Positions 53,572 through 62,425 of a stretch of DNA of 64,000 nucleotides are shown here, in pieces; position 1 is the first letter of the stretch, and the number at the start of each line of letters is the position of its first letter. This DNA comes from Nocardia sp. NBC_00508 (GTDB lineage Bacteria; Actinomycetota; Actinomycetes; Mycobacteriales; Mycobacteriaceae). The stretch covers positions 4,588,001-4,652,000 of the forward strand of contig NZ_CP107852.1 of the NCBI RefSeq assembly GCF_036346875.1, given 5' to 3'. A program made the translations under genes and the position numbers. The notes under the pieces were generated by a model. It worked only from the letters and a program-made list of their open reading frames with translations, was not told the DNA's origin and did not search any database.

Positions 53572-55032
53572 ATGGTGGACAGGGGAGTGGATGCGGGGGC
53601 GGTAGAAATGGTGACGCGACCGATGGCGGGCAACCTCGCCGTGTCGGCCGCGATGACCGAGGATCTCGGGTACCTGCGCGAGGAGCTTGCGGCGGCGGAG
53701 GTGCCGTTTCTGCTCGTGCGCGACAGCGGACACCGTCTCGTGCTCGCGGCCGACGCGGCGCACCGCGCGATGGTGCGGCGGGTGACGGCCGCGGCGCTGT
53801 CGGCCGGATTCTCCTGTGTGGATCTGGGGCACAACGTGTTCCGGCTCGGACGTGACCGTGACCCGGCGCATCACGTCGATCTGGAACTGTGGGAGTACCA
53901 CGGCGACACGGTGACCTGCCCGCGCCCGAACGCGCTCACCCGTACGGTCTTCGACCTCGCCGACGTCGAGCGCACGCAGGTGCGGCTTTTCGACCGGACC
54001 TGGCCAACCCTGGCGGACATGTTCGCGCCGCAGTCCACCGACGTCGATTTCGACATCGACCTGGTGTTCTCCTGGGTGGACGGTTCCGATCCCGAATTCC
54101 GCGCCCGTCGCGCCGGGATGCTCGCCCAAGTCGTGGTCGGCGAGGGCGACGACGCGGATGCCAGGATTCGGCAGATCGACGAGCTCGAGTACGCGCTGCG
54201 GTCGGTGCACAAGAACGCGCCCTGGATCCGCAGGATCTTCATCGCGACCGACTCCGCGACGCCGGACTGGCTGTCCACGCACCCGAAGGTGACGGTGGTG
54301 CGAGCGGTGGATCATTTCCGCGACACCACCGGCTTGCCCGTCTTCAATTCGCACGCGGTGGAATGCCAGTTGCAGCACATCGAAGGGCTCAGCGAGCACT
54401 TCCTGTACTCCAACGACGATATGTTCTTCGCGCGTCCGGTGCGCCCGTCGATGTTCTTCACCCCGGCCGGTTTGAGCCGGTTCATCGAGGCGGACACCAG
54501 GATCGGTCCGGGGCGCAACGACGAGCGGCGCAGCGGTTTCGAGAATGCCGCCCGGGTGAATCGGGCGCTGCTCGCCGAGCGATTCGGCTATGTGATCACG
54601 CGGCATCTGGAGCACACACCGGTGCCGCTGCGGCGCAGCGTGCTGATGGAGATGGAAGAGGAATTCGCCGCCGATTTCGCCCGCACGTGCGCGAGCCGGT
54701 TCCGGGCGGCCGCCGATATCTCGGTCACCAACTCGCTGTATCACTACTATGCCCTGCTGACCGGTCGCGCGGTGCCGCAGGAATCGGCGAAGATGCGCTA
54801 CGTCGACACGACGAACTCTACCGGCCTCGCCCTGCTGGACGAGCTGGCGCGCCACCGTGACGTCGACTTCTTCTGCCTCAACGACGGCAGTTTCCCCGAG
54901 GTCGCCGAGACCGAGCGGGCGCGGATCGTGTCGGAGTTCCTCGCCGAGTACTTCCCCGAGCCCGCGCCGTGGGAGCGGCTCAGCGCACCGCCTCGTCGTC
55001 CGCTTCCGGAGTCGACGCCTGGCGCCGCATGA
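53572..55032 (+). CDS. Stealth family capsular polysaccharide phosphotransferase
   Basis: Transfers a hexose-1-phosphate from a sugar nucleotide onto a growing chain, making phosphodiester-linked surface polysaccharide. The 486-residue protein has CR1 DIDLVFSWVDGSDP (about 162-175), CR2 RQIDELEYALRSVHKNAPWI with IFIATDSATPDWL, CR3 FLYSNDDMFFARPV, and CR4 toward the C terminus. ATG 53572 follows GGAGAGAATC. Its last 53 bases overlap the end of the opposing phosphodiesterase gene. Function of the polymer is unknown. Confidence 0.92.
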   Translation: MVDRGVDAGAVEMVTRPMAGNLAVSAAMTEDLGYLREELAAAEVPFLLVRDSGHRLVLAADAAHRAMVRRVTAAALSAGFSCVDLGHNVFRLGRDRDPAHHVDLELWEYHGDTVTCPRPNALTRTVFDLADVERTQVRLFDRTWPTLADMFAPQSTDVDFDIDLVFSWVDGSDPEFRARRAGMLAQVVVGEGDDADARIRQIDELEYALRSVHKNAPWIRRIFIATDSATPDWLSTHPKVTVVRAVDHFRDTTGLPVFNSHAVECQLQHIEGLSEHFLYSNDDMFFARPVRPSMFFTPAGLSRFIEADTRIGPGRNDERRSGFENAARVNRALLAERFGYVITRHLEHTPVPLRRSVLMEMEEEFAADFARTCASRFRAAADISVTNSLYHYYALLTGRAVPQESAKMRYVDTTNSTGLALLDELARHRDVDFFCLNDGSFPEVAETERARIVSEFLAEYFPEPAPWERLSAPPRRPLPESTPGAA

Positions 55033-55969
55033 CGTGCGGAATGCGCGCGGCGGGCAGGATCACGATGCCCTCCTCCGCGAGTCGCTGCTGCGCCTCTTCC
55101 GGCGTCGACGGAGCGCCGACGGTATCTCCGCGCTCGATGGGCACCACCGAGTGCACCACGGTGTCCGGATAGATGTGCACGTAGTTGAAGGCCTGCGCGC
55201 CGTCCCGCCCGCGCAGGCCGCCCTGCGCGACGCCGAGATCCTGGCTGTAGCAGGTCGCCGACGCCACCGAGACCGGGATACCGGCAAAGGTTGCGCTGGT
55301 GGAGAAGTGCAGGTGGCCCGCCAGGATGGCGCGCACGTCGCTGCCGTCGAGCACGTCGGCCAGTCTGCGCTGATCGCGCAGCTCCACGGTGACGGCGAGA
55401 TCGACCACGCACGGCACCGGCGGGTGGTGCATGGCCAGGATGGTGCCGAACGGGGCGGGTTCGGCCAGCACCGCGCGCAGCCACTCCAGCTGGCCGTCGG
55501 AGATCTCGCCGTGGTGGTGGCCGGGCACCGAGGTGTCCAGGGCGATGATGCGCAAGCCATCGATCAGGTGGACGCGGTCCAGCGGGGAGGTGCTGGCACG
55601 CTCCCCGAGCAGCCGGGCGCGCAGTGCGGCGCGGTCGTCGTGGTTGCCCGTGACCCAAACGATAGGCGCCTGCAAATTTCTAGCAAACGGATCGACGATG
55701 GACTTCAGCTTGCTGTATGCCGCGGGTTCGCCTCGATCGGTGAGGTCGCCGGTGAACACGATCGCGGTCGGACGGATCCGGCTGGCCGCGGCCTGTTCGA
55801 GCAGCTGCCGTAATCGCAGGTCGGCATCGACATCGCCGTACAGGGGGTCGTCGCCAGCGATGAGGTGGGTGTCGCTGAAGTGGAACAACACGTGATCCGG
55901 ACGCGGGTGCTCCGCGACTCTGGTGATGGCCACCGGACCGAATATCCCTCCTGGCGGTTTGCCCGCCAT
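54980..55969 (-). CDS. 3',5'-cyclic-nucleotide phosphodiesterase-like metallophosphoesterase (CpdA/Rv0805)
   Basis: A 329-residue binuclear metal phosphoesterase. Motifs: FSDTHLIAGD, VFTGDLTDRGEP, VTGNHDDRA, MHHPPVP and GHLHFSTSATF provide all expected Asp/His/Asn ligands. Along its length it resembles M. tuberculosis Rv0805, an authentic cNMP phosphodiesterase with other phosphodiester activities. ATG 55969 (MAGKPPGG) has GGAG 8 bases upstream. Its 3' end overlaps the Stealth gene by 53 bases, tail to tail, which is unusual for such conserved genes. Confidence 0.93.
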   Translation of the reverse strand: MAGKPPGGIFGPVAITRVAEHPRPDHVLFHFSDTHLIAGDDPLYGDVDADLRLRQLLEQAAASRIRPTAIVFTGDLTDRGEPAAYSKLKSIVDPFARNLQAPIVWVTGNHDDRAALRARLLGERASTSPLDRVHLIDGLRIIALDTSVPGHHHGEISDGQLEWLRAVLAEPAPFGTILAMHHPPVPCVVDLAVTVELRDQRRLADVLDGSDVRAILAGHLHFSTSATFAGIPVSVASATCYSQDLGVAQGGLRGRDGAQAFNYVHIYPDTVVHSVVPIERGDTVGAPSTPEEAQQRLAEEGIVILPAARIPHVMRRQASTPEADDEAVR

Positions 55970-56098
55970 TGGCTTGGCTCCGTCGCCAGAATAGCGTCGG
56001 TTACGAACAGGTTTCCCGACGGCTGATGACGACATGCTTGCGGGAAGGTGATAGTTCGGTGTCGAACGCAGGGGAAATGGCCGGTGGAGTGGCGTTGG

Positions 56099-57190
56099 TC
56101 ACCGCTTGCCGAGTGCGTCCGCGGTGCGCAGCGCGTCGACCAGCATCGCGGCGTCGACGGTGAACGGCTCGTTGTGGATCGTTTCGCCCGGGGCGGTCGC
56201 GCGGGTCGCGATGGAAGACAGCGTCTCGTGATCGGCGTCGGGCAGACCCAGCGCGGCGAGGGTAATCGGCAGCCCGACCTCGGTGCAGAAATCGAGGACC
56301 GTGTCGATCTCGGACGTGGGCGCGCCTTCGAGCACCAGTTGGGTGAGCGTGCCGAAGGCGACCTTCTCGCCGTGTAGGAACGGATGCGTTCCCGCGGCGG
56401 CGGTGAGGCCGTTGTGCACCGCGTGCGCGGCGGCCAGTCCGGACGATTCGAAACCGAGCCCGGACAGCAGCGTGTTGGCCTCGACGACGCGCTCCAGCGC
56501 CGGTGTGACGCTGTGTTCGCGGACCGCGGTCAGCGCCTGTGCACCGTCGGCGAGCAAGGTGCGATAGCAGAGCTCCGCGAGCGCGGCGGCGCTGCGCGTA
56601 GATGCGCCGCCACGCATATTGCGCACCTGCGCCGCACTGCACGTGCGCGCCTCGAACCAGGTGGCCAAGGCGTCGCCCATGCCCGCGGCGAGCAACCGGG
56701 CCGGGGCCTGCGCGATGACCGAGGTGTCCACCAGCACCAGCGCCGGATTGCGCCGGACCAACTGATAGGCCTCGAATTCGCCTGCTTCGGTGTAGATCAC
56801 CGACAGCGCGCTGCACGGTGCGTCGCTGGAGGCTGTGGTGGGGCAGCTGATCATCGGCAGGTCGAGATCGTCGGCGACCGCGCGCGCCGCGTCCAGCACC
56901 TTGCCGCCACCCGCGCCCAAAACGACTGTGCTGCCGGACTCTTCGACGGCGTGGACGATCCTGGCGATCTCCGCCCTGCTGCATTCGCCGCCGGACAGAT
57001 GGATCGAATAGGCGATCTTCGCATCGGTGAGCGAGTGCTCCCATGTCGTGGCGAGCAGCCGAAAGGCGCTGCCTCCGGACACGATCAGCACCGGGCCACC
57101 GATCCCGAGACGGGTCATCTCCGCACCGAGCGCGGCCGTGGCGTCCCGTCCCTGCACATAGTGCCCCGGCGAGGAGAACACACTCAGCAT
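56099..57190 (-). CDS. Iron-containing alcohol dehydrogenase family, glycerol-dehydrogenase-like
   Basis: A 363-residue NAD-dependent dehydrogenase of the GldA type. VLGAGGGKVLDAARAVAD near residue 90 binds NAD; metal ligands fit Asp in SCPTTASSDAPCSALSV (about 130), His in AAAHAVHNGLT and His in FLHGEKVAFG. It could oxidise glycerol to dihydroxyacetone or a related diol; the exact substrate is unknown. ATG 57190 starts MLSVFSSPGHYVQG, the usual GldA start. A 378-base gap separates it from the diaminopropionate operon. Confidence 0.9.
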   Translation of the reverse strand: MLSVFSSPGHYVQGRDATAALGAEMTRLGIGGPVLIVSGGSAFRLLATTWEHSLTDAKIAYSIHLSGGECSRAEIARIVHAVEESGSTVVLGAGGGKVLDAARAVADDLDLPMISCPTTASSDAPCSALSVIYTEAGEFEAYQLVRRNPALVLVDTSVIAQAPARLLAAGMGDALATWFEARTCSAAQVRNMRGGASTRSAAALAELCYRTLLADGAQALTAVREHSVTPALERVVEANTLLSGLGFESSGLAAAHAVHNGLTAAAGTHPFLHGEKVAFGTLTQLVLEGAPTSEIDTVLDFCTEVGLPITLAALGLPDADHETLSSIATRATAPGETIHNEPFTVDAAMLVDALRTADALGKR

Positions 57191-57547
57191 CCGACACCTC
57201 CCGATCCCCGAGCCGCGGAGCCGACACGGCGGCCCCACCGACCTCTCAACGCTACGCGACCCGAGCCCGCCCCGGCCGTGGTTGACGAACTCGGCCGCGA
57301 CCGAACCGGCGCGAGGAAGCGCGGCACCGTTATCCGGAGCCGGCCCGAGCCGCCGACACGGAGGCCGCCGTCCATCCGACGCCGCGCGTCGCCGCGTGAG
57401 CAGGCTGTCGCGCCCGCACCGGCATTGCCTCCGGCGCAGGCGCGATTCTGCTCGCCTGAGAAGCCCGGCGCTTCGCTGCCGAGCCCGGCACCGCGATTGC
57501 ACAACGGTTCGCGGACCCGCTGATGACCGACATCGGACGGTCACGAG
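57191..57547. other. Intergenic region without supported genes
   Basis: A GC-rich 357-base gap between the 3' end of the five-gene operon and the gldA-like start. No gene, repeat or clear operator is recognised. Confidence 0.4.
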
Positions 57548-57577
57548 CCGAGCTTGCGGGCGACCCGCTCAGCTCGG
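57548..57577 (-). terminator. Hairpin at the end of the MATE gene
   Basis: CCGAGCT (57548-57554) pairs with AGCTCGG (57571-57577), with a nested GCGGG/CCCGC stem. It overlaps the MATE stop codon (57569) and could end the diaminopropionate operon transcript. Confidence 0.45.
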
Positions 57578-58960
57578 CGTGGTGAGGCTCTCCCGGAGCA
57601 GACGGGGGCGGTCGAGTTCCTGCTCGTCGAGCAGGGCGAAATACCGGCGGAGCATCAGCATGGCGGTGGTGGCCAGGCCCGCGGTGAGTCCCCACCAGAC
57701 GCCTGCGGCGCCGAGTCCCAGCGGGAACGCGAGCAGCAGGGCGACGGGCAGGCCGACACCCCAGTAACCGATCAGGGAGAGGCGGAAGCCCGCGTTGGTC
57801 GCCTTGAGTCCGCGCAGCAGGCCGGTGCCGATGTTCTGGGCGGCATCGAAGAACTGCAGCACGATGCCGATCAGCAGCAGGGTGTGCGCGACCCGGATGG
57901 TGTCGGCGTCCGAGGATTCCAGGAAGGGGAGCAGCACCAGATCCGGGGCGAGCACGTAGACCGCGCCCGTCACTGCCGCGACCACCGCCGCATGCCGGAG
58001 CGCGAGCCAGGCCAGCGCGCGGGCGTGGGTGTACTCGTCGCGGGCGACAGCGTGGCTGACCAGGATCGACGCGCCGTGCGAGAGGCCGATCGCCACCTGG
58101 AACACGATGTAGATGATCTGGTAGACGACGTTGTGCGCGGCCAGCGCCGCGGGCCCGATACTGCCCATGACCAGCGCCAGCACCGAGAACATGCCCGCCT
58201 CGGAGCCGTAGGTGAGCGCGATCGGCGTGCCCAGCTTCAGCTCCGCTCTGACCGTCGCCGGTCGCACCGGCAGCGGGCTCATCGGCAGGGTGTGGCCGAG
58301 TTGGTCGTCGCGCCACACCATCGCCCAGAAGACGCCGAAGGTGATCAGGAACACCAGCGAGGTCGCGACGCCGATGCCGGTGAGGCCCAGCGCGGGCAGC
58401 CCGGCCTTGCCGTGGATGAAGCCGAGTGCCAGCAGGAGGTTCAGCACCACCGATCCGAGCGTCACCAGCAGCAGCGCCTGCGGACGCTGCATGCCCACGG
58501 TGTACTGGCGCAGCACCTGGAACCACAGACAGGGCAGCAAGCCCGGTGCGAGTGCGACCATCAGCGGACGGGCGTCGGCGAGCACGCCCGGGTCCTGCCC
58601 CAGCCAGGGCAGCACCCAGCCGAGCCCGATCAGCACCGCGCCGCCGGCGAGTCCGGCGACGGTTGCGATCAGGAAGCTCGACCGCAGCAGGTCCCGGATC
58701 TCCCGGTCCGGCGATTCGCCGCGCTTGCCCGCGGCGCTCACCGCCGTGGCGATCTGGTTGCCGCTGGCGGTGATCAACCCGACGCACATGGTGCGGATCT
58801 GGTTGAACAGCACGATCGCCAGGCCGCCCGCGGCCACCTGACGCACGCCCAGCGTGCCCATCAGCGCGATGTTGGTGGTCGAGACGGCGATCTGCGCCAG
58901 CTGGGTCAGCGCGATGGGCGTCGCGAGCGCGCTCAAACGCCGTCCGTCGCCGTACCTCAC
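57569..58960 (-). CDS. MATE family efflux transporter
   Basis: A 463-residue membrane protein with about 12 TM helices of the MATE family, sodium- or proton-driven. Runs such as SALATPIALTQLAQIAVSTT, ELKLGTPIALTYGSEAGMFS and AAHNVVYQIIYIVFQVAIGL are the two related halves. GTG 58960 (MRYGDGRRL) has GGAG 6 bases upstream and overlaps the SbnA-like gene's stop by four bases. It is therefore the last gene of the diaminopropionate operon, where it probably exports the end product. Confidence 0.92.
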   Translation of the reverse strand: MRYGDGRRLSALATPIALTQLAQIAVSTTNIALMGTLGVRQVAAGGLAIVLFNQIRTMCVGLITASGNQIATAVSAAGKRGESPDREIRDLLRSSFLIATVAGLAGGAVLIGLGWVLPWLGQDPGVLADARPLMVALAPGLLPCLWFQVLRQYTVGMQRPQALLLVTLGSVVLNLLLALGFIHGKAGLPALGLTGIGVATSLVFLITFGVFWAMVWRDDQLGHTLPMSPLPVRPATVRAELKLGTPIALTYGSEAGMFSVLALVMGSIGPAALAAHNVVYQIIYIVFQVAIGLSHGASILVSHAVARDEYTHARALAWLALRHAAVVAAVTGAVYVLAPDLVLLPFLESSDADTIRVAHTLLLIGIVLQFFDAAQNIGTGLLRGLKATNAGFRLSLIGYWGVGLPVALLLAFPLGLGAAGVWWGLTAGLATTAMLMLRRYFALLDEQELDRPRLLRESLTTPS

Positions 58961-59988
58961 CGCGACTCCACCAGGGTGCGCCGGGCGGCGGGCGTGTAGC
59001 GCCGCAACATCTCGAGCACCTCGCGTTCGCTGTCGGGGCTGCGCAGGTCTCGTTCGTTCATCCACTCGTCGTCGAAGACGGTGTCCAGGTACTTTTCCCC
59101 GCCGTCGCACACGATGGTGACCACGGTGGAGCCGGGCGGGAACTCTTCGAGCCGGGTGAGCGCGGCGTGCACCGAGCCGCCCGCGGACCCGCCGATCATC
59201 AAGCCGAGTTCGGCCGCCACCGCGCGGGCGGTCGCGAACGCCGCCACGTCGGAGACCTTCACGCCCTCGTCGAGCAGCGAATAGTCCACGGCGGTGCCGA
59301 TGGTGGCGCCCGGCGGGGTGCCGGTGCCCGACTGCCAGTAGGGACCGCCCGGCCCGCCGAAGGCGATCGAGCCGACCGGCTCGACGCCGATCACGTAGGG
59401 GACGCAGCCGAGCTGGCGCAGGCGGGTCGCCGTGCCGAACAGCGAACCGCCGGTGCCCACCGACGACAGCAGGATGTCGACCCGCTCGACGTCGTCGAGC
59501 AGTTCCTCGGCCACCGCGTAATAGCCGACCGCGTTGGCGTCGTTGTTGTGCTGCTCGGTGAAGAACGCGCCGTCGCGCTCGGCCGCCATCGCCTCGGCGA
59601 GATCTTCCCGTGCCGAGGTGGCCAGGTTGTCGTCACCCTCGTCGGCGACGTACACCAGTTCCGCACCCATCGCTGCCATCGCGCGCAGTTTGTCCTTACA
59701 TGCGTGGTGGTCGACTACCGCGGTGAAGCGATACCCACGTTCGGCGGCCACTACCGCGAGGCCGAGCCCGGTGTTTCCGGACGTGGATTCGATGATATGC
59801 CCGCCACTGCTCAGCAAACCCAGTCGTTCGGCGTCGAGCACCATTTCGCGGGCCATCCTGATCTTGGCCGCGCCGGTCGGGTTGAACTGCTCGAGTTTGA
59901 GCAGTAAGCGGGTGCCCGTCGCGGTGGCCGCGAGCTCGAACAGCGGCGTGCGGCCGATCAGATCCGTCACACGCGTGACGAGCGGCAT
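58957..59988 (-). CDS. sbnA: SbnA-like 2,3-diaminopropionate synthesis enzyme (PLP, cysteine-synthase fold)
   Basis: In staphyloferrin B synthesis SbnA joins O-phosphoserine and glutamate to ACEGA, the precursor of L-2,3-diaminopropionate. This 343-residue fold-II PLP enzyme has the Schiff-base lysine K42 in NPTGAAKIRMA, STSGNTG near 70 and SVGTGGSLFG near 175. It is separated by 35 bases from the decarboxylase gene, and overlaps the MATE gene by four. Assignment to SbnA rather than a cysteine or cystathionine enzyme rests on the SbnB-like neighbour. Confidence 0.88.
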   Translation of the reverse strand: MPLVTRVTDLIGRTPLFELAATATGTRLLLKLEQFNPTGAAKIRMAREMVLDAERLGLLSSGGHIIESTSGNTGLGLAVVAAERGYRFTAVVDHHACKDKLRAMAAMGAELVYVADEGDDNLATSAREDLAEAMAAERDGAFFTEQHNNDANAVGYYAVAEELLDDVERVDILLSSVGTGGSLFGTATRLRQLGCVPYVIGVEPVGSIAFGGPGGPYWQSGTGTPPGATIGTAVDYSLLDEGVKVSDVAAFATARAVAAELGLMIGGSAGGSVHAALTRLEEFPPGSTVVTIVCDGGEKYLDTVFDDEWMNERDLRSPDSEREVLEMLRRYTPAARRTLVESR

Positions 59989-60023
59989 TGATTTCTCCTC
60001 GTTCGTATCGGGTGAAGTGGGGG

Positions 60024-61424
60024 TCAGCTACCGTCGTGGGTCCAGCGGAACCGATCGCCGGGCGCGTCGTGCAGCACGACTTTCGGCGGGATGGGCAGTT
60101 CGTGAAAGGGGGACTCGTTCGAATCCATCTGGTAGCCAGCCGTATTCGGGTAGATCAGCAGATCGCCGACGGCAGCGGGCCGGGGTAGCGGCACCCGGCG
60201 CCAGCTGAGCATGTCGGAATCCAGGCAGGTTGCCGCGCCGACGCTGGTGGGCGTCGGTGTGCCGGGGCGTGCGGGCCACAGGAGCGGATCGGGCAGGTAC
60301 TCGCTGTCGAACCACTGCTCGGAGAGGCTCAGGCTGGTGCCGTCGACGGTGAGCAACCGGTAGGGCCGACCGTCCGCGTACCGAGTTTTGCTGCCCTGTA
60401 CGCGGAAGACGGTTGATCCCGCGTGTGCGAGCAGGGCGCGTCCCGGTTCGATCGCGAGCCGTATCGCGTTGTCCCGCAACCGCTGGGCGAGACCCGCGTG
60501 GTCGAGGATCTGCGCGAGCATGGCGGCGCCCGGCACTGGAAAGTGGTACGGGTAGTACGAATCGAAGGACTTCCCCGAGTGGAACCAGCGCCTGTCGACG
60601 TGCTCGGTGAACGCCGCCGCCGCGTCGGGCGGGACGTAGTCGACGCCGAACCCACCGCCGATCGAGACGGTGCCGGCCGGATGCCCGAGCGTGCGCGCGT
60701 GCAGACAGCGGGCGATCAGCTCGTCCGCGAGTTCCGCGCGTGCCGTTGCGTCGTAGCCGGACAAGTGAAAACTGAAGCCCTCCAGGCGAATCGACGCACG
60801 AGCGCGGAATACCGGGAGCGCGTCGTCTATCTCGTCGCCGGTCATGCCGAACCGGCTCGCCGAAGCGGCGGGCAGGACGCGCAGCAGCACGCGCGCGGGA
60901 ATCGTGGGTGCGGCCAGACCCGCGAGCCGATCGAGTTCCCCGAGGTCGTCCACCGCGATCAGCGCGCCATGCCGGGCCGCCAACCAGAGCAATTCGTCCG
61001 ACTTGGCCGGGCCGGTCACCATGAGCTGGTCACCGCGAACGCCCTGCGCCAGCGCGGCGGTCAGCTCACCGACGCTGGCGACGTCCACACCCGCACCATG
61101 TTCGGCGCAGGAACGCGCGACACACGCGGCCTTGTTCGCCTTCTTGCCGTAGTAGATCGTGCCCTGCACCCCGGCTCGCTCGAAGGCGGCGCGGAACTCT
61201 CGGATGTTGTGCGCCACGCGCGCCGGATACATGACGTGGAACGGCCCGCCCATCGCAAAGGCGATGTCGCCCAGCAGATTCGGGTTGTCGAGAAGGCGGC
61301 GCTCCCACGGATCGAGATGCGCGGGCATCGGCGCCGCGCTGATCGACTCGTGGGCTGCGGCGGCCACGACCACGGGGCCGCCGGGCGCGGAGGTGACGTT
61401 GCCGACGTCCGCCTCTAATCCCAT
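60024..61424 (-). CDS. PLP fold-III decarboxylase (ornithine/diaminopimelate decarboxylase-like)
   Basis: A 466-residue alanine-racemase-fold decarboxylase. The PLP lysine is in YYGKKANKAAC (K95), phosphate contacts are VSIGGGFGVDY, and EPGRALLAHAG and CLDSDML with NTAGYQM complete the active site. In staphyloferrin B synthesis the SbnH enzyme of this family decarboxylates a citryl-diaminopropionate intermediate, so the substrate here may be an amino acid conjugate and not free ornithine. ATG 61424 overlaps the SbnB-like gene's stop by 10 bases. Confidence 0.88.
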   Translation of the reverse strand: MGLEADVGNVTSAPGGPVVVAAAAHESISAAPMPAHLDPWERRLLDNPNLLGDIAFAMGGPFHVMYPARVAHNIREFRAAFERAGVQGTIYYGKKANKAACVARSCAEHGAGVDVASVGELTAALAQGVRGDQLMVTGPAKSDELLWLAARHGALIAVDDLGELDRLAGLAAPTIPARVLLRVLPAASASRFGMTGDEIDDALPVFRARASIRLEGFSFHLSGYDATARAELADELIARCLHARTLGHPAGTVSIGGGFGVDYVPPDAAAAFTEHVDRRWFHSGKSFDSYYPYHFPVPGAAMLAQILDHAGLAQRLRDNAIRLAIEPGRALLAHAGSTVFRVQGSKTRYADGRPYRLLTVDGTSLSLSEQWFDSEYLPDPLLWPARPGTPTPTSVGAATCLDSDMLSWRRVPLPRPAAVGDLLIYPNTAGYQMDSNESPFHELPIPPKVVLHDAPGDRFRWTHDGS

Positions 61425-62425
61425 AGCGGCACCTCCGTCCCGCGGCCCTCGGCGATAGCGCGCTCGGCCAGGACATGGGCGACCGCGATATCGGTGAGCA
61501 CCAGCCCGCTGTTGTAGACGAAGATCCGCTCGTCGTCCGAACGCCGTGCCACCGCACGCCGGTTCAGGATCTGCGGCAGCTCGGCGTCCACCGCGCGCAG
61601 CGTTCCGTCGGGGCCGACCATGTCGGTGCCGGTCAGCGCCATCTGCTCCGCGCTGGTCGCGATCACCCGATCGGCGTCGACCAGCGTCGAGGGCGCCAAC
61701 CCGTAACCGACCAGCACCGCGACCGAACCCGGTGCGAGATCCGTGGATTCGAGCGCGACCTCGGTCCCCGGGCCCGCGGTGGCCAGCACGACGTCGGCGG
61801 TCGCCGCCGCGGCACGCGGATCCGCCACGGTCTCCAGCAGCGCCTGCGGGTGGTGCTCGGCGAGCACGCGGTGCACGGCTTCCAGCCCCTCGGGGTGCGT
61901 TCCGTAGACCATCAGCTTGCGCAGCTGCGGATTCGCGGCGAGCAGCTGCGGAAGGGCGTTGCGACCTTGGGTTCCGGTGCCGACCAGCAGCACGCTTTCC
62001 GCGCCACGACGGACGGTCTCCCGCACCAGCAGCGCCGACACCGCCGGAGTGCGCAGCGCACCGACCCTGGCACAGTCCATCATCGCGATCGGCGCGCCGG
62101 TGGCGTCGTCGTAGAGCGTGATGGTCGTGTAGTACCGCTTCGTGCTGCGGTCGTGGCCGGGATCGAACTTGTAGGAGGTCTTCATCGCGACCACGCGCCT
62201 GCGTCCGTCCCGGCCGAGCATGGCGTAGGCGACCGACCAGCCGTCCGGGTTCGCCACGCTGAGCTTGCGCGGGTTGTCCGAATCACCTGCCGCGAAGGCC
62301 AGATACGCCTCTTCCACCGCGCGCACGACCGCGGCCGGTGTGATCGGCACGTCGGCCAGGTCGCTGCGGCTCAACACCCGTAGTGGGGTGCTGCGGTCAC
62401 GCGTGCTCAAGGGGTCCTCGATCAT
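61415..62425 (-). CDS. sbnB: SbnB-like 2,3-diaminopropionate synthesis enzyme (ornithine cyclodeaminase family)
   Basis: SbnB oxidatively releases L-2,3-diaminopropionate and 2-oxoglutarate from ACEGA using NAD. The 336-residue ornithine-cyclodeaminase/mu-crystallin fold shows MKTSYKFDPGHDRSTKRYYT, MMDCARVGALRTPAVSALLV and the Rossmann VLLVGTGTQGRNALPQL near 140. ATG 62425 is chosen as it gives the family's short start (MIEDPLSTRDRS); the open frame extends to 62512. It overlaps the oxygenase gene by 29 bases. Confidence 0.88.
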   Translation of the reverse strand: MIEDPLSTRDRSTPLRVLSRSDLADVPITPAAVVRAVEEAYLAFAAGDSDNPRKLSVANPDGWSVAYAMLGRDGRRRVVAMKTSYKFDPGHDRSTKRYYTTITLYDDATGAPIAMMDCARVGALRTPAVSALLVRETVRRGAESVLLVGTGTQGRNALPQLLAANPQLRKLMVYGTHPEGLEAVHRVLAEHHPQALLETVADPRAAAATADVVLATAGPGTEVALESTDLAPGSVAVLVGYGLAPSTLVDADRVIATSAEQMALTGTDMVGPDGTLRAVDAELPQILNRRAVARRSDDERIFVYNSGLVLTDIAVAHVLAERAIAEGRGTEVPLWD

